Source: Hemerocallis citrina (taxonomy: Eukaryota > Streptophyta > Magnoliopsida > Asparagales > Asphodelaceae). From it: DNA of 64,000 bases. Position 1 is the first letter of the stretch. Each line of letters starts with the position of its first letter. Position numbers and translations under genes: made by a program. The stretch spans positions 5,630,467-5,694,466 of the forward strand of contig CM030360.1 of assembly GCA_017893485.1 (NCBI GenBank), in the 5' to 3' direction. The notes below the pieces were generated by a model, which searched no databases, was not told the origin of the DNA, and saw only the letters and a list, made by a program, of their open reading frames with translations. This document shows, piece after piece, positions 56,950 to 64,000 of the stretch.

Positions 56950-57710
56950 GAAATGGAAGTATATAGGTTTGCATTTACGCTACAAAAAATAGCAACTATC
57001 ATCGCCCCATTATAACAACATATTAAGTTGACATTATATCCCTATTAATCTCTCATGACCAATTACACTATCTCGAAGCACTCGCCGTCAACATCCTATA
57101 AGTAGCCTAGATAACATAGATCAGGGATCATCACACACATCACAACCTACTACTAAACTCGCTTAAAACAATGAAATATCATAAAAATGCACGTTGAACT
57201 AAAACCCTCACTGATATTATTTACAATCTTTAAAAGCAAATTAATAGCGCCCAACAAATCAAGCACACACTTAGCCAATTGCATCAATAACTCAACCCAG
57301 AAATTACTCCGCCGCTCTCATCTCTAACGGCTTTGCCACCGACGAGAAACAGCGGGAGCTGGGGCCCGCGCATCGCCTCGTTCTTTCATCGTTTCTGTCA
57401 GATTTTGCAGAGGAGAGGAAGAGGAGAATGATAAGGACGATCTCGAATTCTCGATTGAGTTGTGGGTCTTAGCACTGTTAACGGTGAGAAGAAGAGTCAG
57501 CGGGTTGGGGGATCTGGGAGAGAAAGATGTTTTTTTTTTTCAAATTAAAAGGTGTGGTTTGCACGTGTTAAATTAGGAGTATATTCATACTTTTGCTTTC
57601 CTTACTCTATTTCAAAATGGAAAAAGGAAAGAGGGGGTATATTCTCTCTCCTATTATAGATATAATATACTTAAATATCTATATTAATTGGTATATATAT
57701 ATATATATAT
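56950..57710. other. Spacer with short (TA)n
   Basis: No gene recognised; 57300-57530 is more GC-rich and might be an exon or promoter remnant, without supporting signals. A (TA)n tract sits at about 57691-57710. Confidence 0.4.
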
Positions 57711-58035
57711 TACTAGTAATTTATACGTGCGATGCACGTCTTAATATTTAAAAAAAAACTATGACGTAGTGAGGACTCGAACATGAAACCTCCTTCATAT
57801 TAGTTATATACGTGTGTCACACGCGTGGATAGATTTACAAATGACACTAAGGTCATTCTCTCATTATAATATTACTAGTAATTCACACGTGCGATGCACG
57901 TCTTTATAAATTTTTTTAAAAAAAACTCTGACATAGTAAGGACTAAAACCTGAAACCTACTTCATATTATTTATGTACGTGCGTCACACGCGTTGATAGA
58001 TTTACAAATAACATTAAGGCCTTCTCCCATTATTA

Positions 58036-58074
<39 letters not shown>

Positions 58075-58355
58075 TAGTAATTTACAGATGCAATGCACGT
58101 CTTAATAAATATATAATTTTTTAAATTAAAAATTTCGACGTAGTCTGGACTCGAACCTGAGACCTTTTTTATATTAGTTATATACGGACAACACACGTTT
58201 TAATATTTTTTAATTTTTTTAAAAATAAAAACTCTGACGTAATGAAGACTCAAACTTGAAACCTCTTTCATATTAATTATGTACGTATGTCACATGCATT
58301 GATAGATTGACAAATGACACTAAGGCCTTCTTTCATTATAATATTAGAAATTATT
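57711..58355 (-). mobile_element. Three or more Helitrons in tandem, split by microsatellites
   Basis: ACTAGTAATTTATACGTG at 57712, a second ACTAGTAATTCACACGTG near 57874 and a third ACTAGTAATTTACAGATG near 58073 each start a copy of the same 160-200 base unit (hairpin, GACGTAGTGAGGACTCG, GACACTAAGGCC, ATTATAATATTA). The third is followed by a partial unit. An (ATT)n tract interrupts the junction near 58030-58070. Confidence 0.7.
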
Positions 58356-58379
58356 AGAGATTATATATATAATATACAT

Positions 58380-58415
58380 AAATATCTATTAATAATAATA
58401 ATAATAATATATTAA

Positions 58416-58466
<51 letters not shown>

Positions 58467-58480
58467 GATAGAAATTTAAG

Positions 58481-58526
<46 letters not shown>

Positions 58527-58527
58527 T
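58380..58527. repeat. Microsatellites (AAT/ATT)n and (TA)n
   Basis: Pure trinucleotide tracts around 58391-58467, then (TA)n at 58478-58521. Confidence 0.85.
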
Positions 58528-58887
58528 AGAGTCCCCTTCGGTTGCACACTACTTTTGGTGAGCACTCCGTGAGCACTCATGAAATAGAGCACCTATGACA
58601 AATCCGAACCGCTCATATTGTTCTATATACCTTAGATAGCCTAACAATAAAAAATCAAGTAATTTGAAGTTCATTTGCCCATCCATCATGCTGTTAGAAT
58701 TTTCAGCCATACAATTTTGTAATGATGTAAATCATGGGCAAATAAACTTCAAATTACTTGATTTTTTATTGTTAGGCTATCTAAGGTATATAGAACAACA
58801 TGAGCGGTTCGGATTTGTCATAGGTGCTCTATTTCGTGAGTGCTCACGGAGTGCTCACCAAAGTAGTGTGCAACCGAAGATTTCTCT
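58528..58887. mobile_element. 360-bp hairpin MITE in a (TA)n tract
   Basis: Left CTTCGGTTGCACACTAC and its complement at the right begin arms of about 150 bases that match almost perfectly (GTGAGCACTCCGTGAGC, GAGCACCTATGACAAATCC, TATATACCTTAGATAGCC). The TA-rich flanks hide the target duplication. Class not assigned. Confidence 0.8.
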
Positions 58888-59491
58888 ATATATATATATA
58901 TATATGGCAACCCAAATGGCAATCATTGATAAGAACCTAAACTCCTTTTTTTTTGTGTTAAAGTTGTCCTTTAGGTTGTCAAAAATAAAAATAACAACCT
59001 AAATGACTAGTACAATGGTGCGGATGCTCTAACAAAGTCCATAACATAACATGCAAAGATCCTCTAAACAATACTAGTAGATAATAGATAACTCTCCGCA
59101 AGTTTTTATTAGATTAAGCCTCTACCACTCTCATCTTAGGGAATATTTTGAATTGGAGCGGGTGCAAACATATATTACATCCCAATATCCATATGGATTA
59201 TAATTTCTTAACATTGTTATGAGCAGCCACATTTTTGAGAAACTTCTTAGACTTCATTTTGTAAGAAATAATTTCCCAGTATTTGTTTGTAATCCTTTTG
59301 CCTGCCACATTGGAAGTGTTTTTGAAAGATTTTATGAAAAACTGAGGATTAAAAAGCCTTATTAGCTTTTTATGAGGAGCCTACAAGCAATATGGGCTCA
59401 CTCATCAATTTCCTTTTATTCCTTGTTATTTTAAAGTCTAGAATCATACACAGTTGCCATTTCTTTTCAACAACAGACCCAGCATAACAAA
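58888..59491. other. Spacer with a partial MITE end
   Basis: 58905-59033 has GGCAACCCAAATGGCAATC and ends TGGTGCGGATGCTCT, similar to ends of plant MITEs, but the left border is unclear. No gene seen. Confidence 0.4.
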
Positions 59492-59677
59492 TCTCTAATC
59501 TTATAATGGGAGAAATCTTACAATAGAAGAAGGCTTTACTGTCATTTCTCAATCTATCAATATGTGCAACTTATGTACATAACTAATATAAGGAGGTTTT
59601 TGATTCAAATCTTTCCTCCGTCAGAGTTTTTATTTTTCGAAATTATTAAAATGTGCATTGCACGTATAAATTACTAG
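59492..59677 (+). mobile_element. Short Helitron (186 bp)
   Basis: 5' end TCTCTAATCTTATAATGG, 3' hairpin GTGCATTGCAC and end AATTACTAG, inserted between A (59491) and T (59678). The cleanest copy of the family in the window. Confidence 0.75.
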
Positions 59678-59827
59678 TACTGATAAGAAGTATGTGGCAT
59701 ACATGTGTGAAGTCACAATATTGAGCCACAAACCCGGCCGAATTCTCCAATTGGGATTTTGTGATTTATTTCTTGTGAGGGCAGAAAAATATTTTGTATT
59801 AAGAAACAAACACCAACTTCCAATTAC

Positions 59828-60427
59828 CAGGGCCAACCCTGAGTTCCTGAGGGCCGGAGATGAATAATTATATTTAGAGCCCCTTAATAACAATATAATT
59901 TTTTTACACGCAAAATACGTGCCTATATTTACAAGGTGAATACAAATTTGGAGTCCCTAAAATTGCAAATAATTTCGGCACAGCCACCTCACCATCCTCA
60001 AGTTTGGGGTGGCCCCGATCACAACTAAATACAAAATCATTGTTTTCTCAATTAAAAGATGGAAACCCATCATAACATATGTAAACTGAACCAAATTACA
60101 AAGTGTTTGCAAGAAGCTAGCGCAGCAGCAAGGTTACAACTACAAGAATATATCAAAGTAATCAAAGGAAGAACATCAATTAAACACATCTACCACAATG
60201 TCACAGCAGTCAATGTCTCCGGCTAGAGCAATGATTGATCCAACAATCTCATAACTCAATCTCATACCGCCCGATTTTTTTTGTAATTTTAGGGCCCAAA
60301 TTTGTATTCCCCTTGTAAATATAGGCACGCACGTATTTTGCGCGTAAAAAATTTTGTAATTAGAGACCCTGAAAAATAATTATTTGGGTTTTTCGCCTTG
60401 GCCCCCGGGAACTCAGGGCTGGCCCTG
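59828..60427. mobile_element. hAT-like non-autonomous element (600 bp)
   Basis: Ends CAGGGCCAACCCTGAG and (complement) CAGGGCCAGCCCTGAG. The inverted repeats extend inward about 130 bases (AATATAGGCACG, TACAAATTTGG). Flanks CCAATTAC (59820-59827) and CCAATTGT (60428-60435) agree at six of eight bases, the size of a hAT duplication. The middle is unrelated non-coding sequence. Confidence 0.75.
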
Positions 60428-60435
60428 CCAATTGT

Positions 60436-60978
60436 TATATTGTGATCAAAAGTTTCCAAAATAGTTACATCAATCCACCAGTATGTGGTTTACATATAAA
60501 CTGTAATTTCTCCTGCTACTGTTAATTAGCAGTTCCTCCCCTTCGACATGGCATTCCTATACCCCACCAGCCATCCTGCATCATTTCCCACCATCGCATT
60601 CATCATCCTCTTCATCTTAGAGGCTGCGGCGTCTCCCAAAAAAGACACAAAATTCATTACATTGGCAACCACAGCATCATCATGCAATCAAATACTGCAA
60701 AAGCAAACATAATTTGAAGTTAACCATAAACTCCAAAGAATAGAAGCAAGTGTAAGATCCCATGTACTTAGAACATCCCTCCTAACTATCATTGTTCATA
60801 GTTTCATCTCCATGAAATCGTTTCTTACTCGAGTTTCTAATTAGCAAAAGGCATTTTGTATACTGTACTTGTTGTATGAGTGGTATGACATAAGTTGTAG
60901 AACCCCCCATTCTTTTTTGAAACAAGTGGATCGACCTTATTGTCACTCACCCATAAAATATAGCGATATCAGATATTT
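60436..60978 (-). other. Spacer with a possible terminal exon remnant
   Basis: On the minus strand TTTGCTTTTGCAG (near 60695-60707) resembles a splice acceptor. The reading frame to its left gives VVANVMNFVSFLGDAAASKM and ends in RNC before a stop (60532-60534). A TGA lies between acceptor and frame, so it is broken or mis-spliced. Family not recognised. Confidence 0.25.
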
Positions 60979-60988
60979 AACTTTACTA

Positions 60989-61594
60989 GATTACAACCGA
61001 CTTACAATTAGCAACAAAATATATCCTAGTTGGTGTAGGTGATGATTGTCAGGCAATTTTATAGTTTGGATTCTACTTTGACCTTGGTTGGTTAAAGTGA
61101 GGGGTGCCTTTGGTTCTTTCATGTCAGAGGACTCGCAGGGGTCAAGTGCGACGTCTACCATCGTTGCGAGGTTGCGGTGAGAGTCATCGAGAGTGAAGCG
61201 AGGGGATGAGAACGAGGACTCAATCTTGACATGGAGCGTCAGATTGATGGAGTGCCTGCGGGGTCTCTAATATGGTGCTGTTGCTTGTCGTATGGGTCAT
61301 TGCTGGGGACAACGAGGGAGAGCGTACGATAGTCGGAGAAGATAAACGGCGTACAACGAGCGACTGAGTGAGAGAGTGAGCTCAAATTGGCACGAGAAAG
61401 TTGTTCTGACGGGGGTGGCCGATCAGTAGGACGACATTTCGTTGTATATTTGTTTGTTGGTTGGGGTGTATGAATTTCAGAACCCAACCTATTGGGATCT
61501 GAACTTCATAAGCCTATTTTTGGTTGTTTGTTTTGTTAAATTTTTTAATGAAACACGGGGAGGCAATTGCCAACCTTTTACGATAAAAAAAAAA
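60989..61594 (+). mobile_element. 5'-truncated non-LTR retrotransposon (606 bp)
   Basis: Ends in a poly(A) run after TTTACGATAAAAA. AACTTTACTA occurs at 60979-60988 and 61595-61604. The body looks like LINE 3' UTR (TTTTTGGTTGTTTG near the end). Small open frames on both strands are not recognised proteins. Confidence 0.75.
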
Positions 61595-61829
61595 AACTTT
61601 ACTAATAATGATCATCAAAAGATGTTTTATTAATACTCCGGTATGAAATCATTCTATTCTCTACCAGTTAAGGCATCGATAATACTTACTTTATAGAAAA
61701 AGTTGAGGTATCGTAACTAACTAGTTAATTTACACATGTAATGCACTAAAAATTAAAAAGTCTAAAGGCAAATATTGACACAATATTATCTTATAAATAT
61801 TTTATGTAAGTTAGCATGCCAAAGGTAAG

Positions 61830-62670
61830 GAAAATTTTGCCGTACTGCCCCACTTTTTGAAAATATTTGGCGCTCTGCCCCACTTTCGAAAACAATTAGC
61901 GATCTACCCCTGTTTAGGACATATCAGCATAAACCGTCATTGGAAATAACGGCATAGGTTATTTACGTGCCGTTATTTTCAATAACGGCATCTATATTTA
62001 AAAAAAGTGTCATACCGTTATTTGGAGTAACGGCATAGGTTATTTTGTTTTTCGACAGCTTGTAGTCTCCATTTAGAGAAAAAATTGCAAGTGTGAAAAC
62101 CTTATAACAGATGCCGTTACGGCATTCTCAATACCAATGCCGTTATTTGGAATAACAGCATCAGTTATAAATTTATTTTATAAAAAAGTAACTTATTATT
62201 CATCCTCTCTGACGAATAAGTTAATTAAAAAAAAAATTATAACTGAACGGCATCAGTTATAATTTTTTTTTATAAAAAAAATTAACTAATTTGTTCATTC
62301 TCTCTGTTTCCAAACAACGGCAAAAGTTCATTTATATATAACTGATGTCGTTATCTCAAATAACGGCATCAGTCATTCGAATGCCATTATTCAGGATAAG
62401 GACATTATTTATAAGTTTTTTTCACACTTAGAATTTTTTAAAGTTAGAAGATTCACACTTATAAGAGAAATATACTGATGCCGTTATTTGAAAAAAAATG
62501 TAAAATAGATGCCGTTATTGGAAATAACGGCATGTAAATAACCTATGCTGTTATTTCCAATAACGGTTTATGCTGACGTGTCCTAAACAGAGGCAGATCG
62601 CTAATTGTTTTCGGAAGTGGAGCAGAGCGCCAAATATTTTTAAAAAGTGGGGCAGTACGGCAAAATTTTC
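61830..62670. mobile_element. Mutator-like non-autonomous element (841 bp) rich in palindromes
   Basis: Ends are identical inverted repeats (GAAAATTTTGCCGTACTG) and the arms stay alike for about 190 bases (GGCGCTCTGCCCCAC, AATTAGCGATCT). AAAGGTAAG occurs at 61821-61829 and 62671-62679. The interior repeats a palindrome of the form TGCCGTTATTT...AAATAACGGCA about nine times. No protein is encoded. Confidence 0.85.
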
Positions 62671-62679
62671 AAAGGTAAG

Positions 62680-63240
62680 CACATTGCTTGATACACCAAT
62701 AAATAGTGCATTGCTTGATATACACATGAGTAGTGCATAGGTAAAAAAAAACCTGAGAAAAAGCTGAAGGTAAAGAAACAAACATCTATTACCATCATTT
62801 TTTTTCCAGAAGCACATTTGTTATAATAATTAAATCAAAAAGTTGATAGAAAAATTTAAATTTTCACTTTTACTTGTAAACTTTAGTTGCACTTTGCATC
62901 TCCAGCCCTAGTTGTACACAAGAGAGAGAGCAATAACAAAGTTGGGTTGCCTTTGATGTTTACCAGTGATCAGCACATGCAATCCACTTTTCCACCTCAA
63001 AATTGACTTTGTAAATTTACCTCCCCTACAAGTAAGGAACATCACCCTACCACAACTTCCATTCGATTTCCCCCCAAAAAATTTGAAAACAAAAATAAAT
63101 TAAAGCACATTATTGGAAAAGTAAAGAATCTCTAAAACCCACAAACAAAAACATGGCACCTTTACAAAAGTACTCCTAGAAAGCATACACCTCACACTCC
63201 ATATGCGGTTACATACATACCGACCTTGTTCATACTCCTA
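62680..63240. other. Upstream region of the SMXL gene
   Basis: AT-rich intergenic DNA; no element with clear ends. A GAGAGAGAG tract lies near 62920-62930. Confidence 0.4.
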
Positions 63241-63256
63241 ACTATATATATACTCA
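63241..63256 (+). promoter_or_regulatory. TATA box candidate of the SMXL gene
   Basis: CTATATATATACTC lies about 95 bases before the ATG at 63346, leaving a purine-rich leader (GAAGGAAAGAAAGAAGG). Spacing suits a short 5' UTR; the start site is inferred. Confidence 0.5.
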
Positions 63257-63345
63257 TTCAGTGGAGAACGAAGGAAAGAAAGAAGGAAAGACAGAGACTG
63301 ATAAAACCACCATAACAAAATTCCCACTTCCTTAACAAGAACAGG

Positions 63346-64000
63346 ATGAGAGCTGGAGGGTGCACAGCTCAACAAGCCCTCACCGCCGAGGCAGCTGCCA
63401 CGGTGAAGCAGGCAGTAGCCCTAGCCCGCCGGCGAGGCCATGCACAGGTGACCCCACTCCACGTGGCAACCACCATGCTGACATCATCCCCCACCGGCCT
63501 CCTCCGCTCCGCCTGCACCCTCCACTCCCACTCCCACCCTCTCCACTGCAAAGCCCTCGTGCTTTGCTTCAACGTCGCCCTCAACCGCCTCCCTGCCTCC
63601 TCTTCCTCTTCCCCCATCCTTGGAAGCCACCACCACCACCTTCCATCTCTTTCTAATGCCCTTGTCGCTGCCTTCAAGAGGGCCCAGGCTCACCAGCGTC
63701 GAGGTTCAATTGAGAGCCAACAACAGCCACTTCTCACAGTCAAGATTGAATTAGAGCAGCTCATTATATCCATCTTGGATGACCCAAGTGTGAGTAGAGT
63801 CATGAGGGAAGCTGGCTTTTCCAGCCCGCAAGTCAAAGCCAATGTAAAGCAAGCTGTATCAATCACAACACAAACTCGGGCTACCGCTACTAACCCTAAT
63901 CCTAATCCTAACCCTAAGGGTTTTGATGATGTCTCAAGTGTTGTAGACAGCCTGGCGAGTGGGAAGAAGAGAAGCCTGGTGGTGGTAGGGGAGAGCTTAC
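63346..64000 (+). CDS. SMXL3-like: SMAX1-LIKE protein, SMXL3-type, N-terminal part (runs off window)
   Basis: SMXL proteins are nuclear ClpB-like repressors with an EAR motif. The SMXL3/4/5 group acts in phloem formation and, unlike the D53/SMAX1 groups, is not degraded after strigolactone or karrikin perception (family knowledge). The first 218 codons are open from ATG. The start [17 protein letters not shown] fits the SMXL3 consensus, and the double Clp-N region follows: [75 protein letters not shown] and [13 protein letters not shown]. Then comes an Asn-Pro repeat and the start of the D1 ATPase-like domain (SLVVVGES). No stop or shift; no intron up to the window end. The P-loop region and EAR motif lie outside. 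Confidence 0.92.
   Translation, partial: MRAGGCTAQQALTAEAAATVKQAVALARRRGHAQVTPLHVATTMLTSSPTGLLRSACTLHSHSHPLHCKALVLCFNVALNRLPASSSSSPILGSHHHHLPSLSNALVAAFKRAQAHQRRGSIESQQQPLLTVKIELEQLIISILDDPSVSRVMREAGFSSPQVKANVKQAVSITTQTRATATNPNPNPNPKGFDDVSSVVDSLASGKKRSLVVVGESL

Noticed and set aside
63369..63693. Minus-strand frames over the SMXL gene
   Set aside because: Shadows caused by the GC-rich codons of the true plus-strand reading frame.
63896..63918. Telomere-like CCTAAT/CCTAAC repeats
   Set aside because: They encode an Asn-Pro repeat in the SMXL reading frame and are only four units long.

Overview
This window reads as nuclear DNA of a flowering plant, probably a eudicot (inference from gene families, TE families and AT-richness; species not identifiable from sequence alone). 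It is mostly nested, decayed transposable elements. Only two genes look intact: the 5' part of a SMAX1-LIKE (SMXL3-type) gene running off the right end (63346-64000, +) and a small conserved 79-residue plant protein (25618-25857, -) whose apparent 5'-UTR intron is filled with transposons. Everything else recognisable is a retroelement protein, a captured gene fragment or an exon remnant.

Region by region: 360-11837 is one gypsy-type LTR element with a matching 5-bp duplication (AACCT). It keeps only gag/protease remnants, carries arrays of short repeats and is interrupted by a 3.35-kb solo LTR (4212-7557, duplication CAAAC). 12419-21830 is a pile of copia LTRs. One copia element (13348-20360, duplication AGTGG) was invaded by a chromovirus-like gypsy element (13718-19449) that carries an intronless copy of a LONELY GUY (LOG) cytokinin-activation gene. 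22330-25252 is a copia element without integrase that contains a fasciclin-like arabinogalactan protein fragment. 25253-32640 holds the small gene, a Harbinger-like MITE and a 4.4-kb LINE whose two halves face each other as expected from twin priming.

32034-36776 holds short Helitrons with ACGTGC-N-GCACGT hairpins, a LINE tail and a MITE inside a Helitron. 39200-42503 is a 3.3-kb copia-like element with gag and a protease remnant only (709-bp LTRs, duplication AAATC). 43138-44933 is a Mutator-like element with a transposase remnant and many copies of a palindrome. 46908-52053 is a decayed but nearly complete copia element lying in DNA that looks organelle-derived. 54117-58355 has more Helitrons, a three-LTR TRIM concatemer and a LINE tail. 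58528-62670 has hairpin, hAT-like, LINE and Mutator-like insertions before the SMXL promoter.

No bacterial operon, CRISPR, phage or rRNA/tRNA gene is present. Retroelement proteins are broken by stops and frameshifts and are described as remnants. Boundaries given with target-site duplications were read directly from the bases; family names are from motif recognition, without database search.
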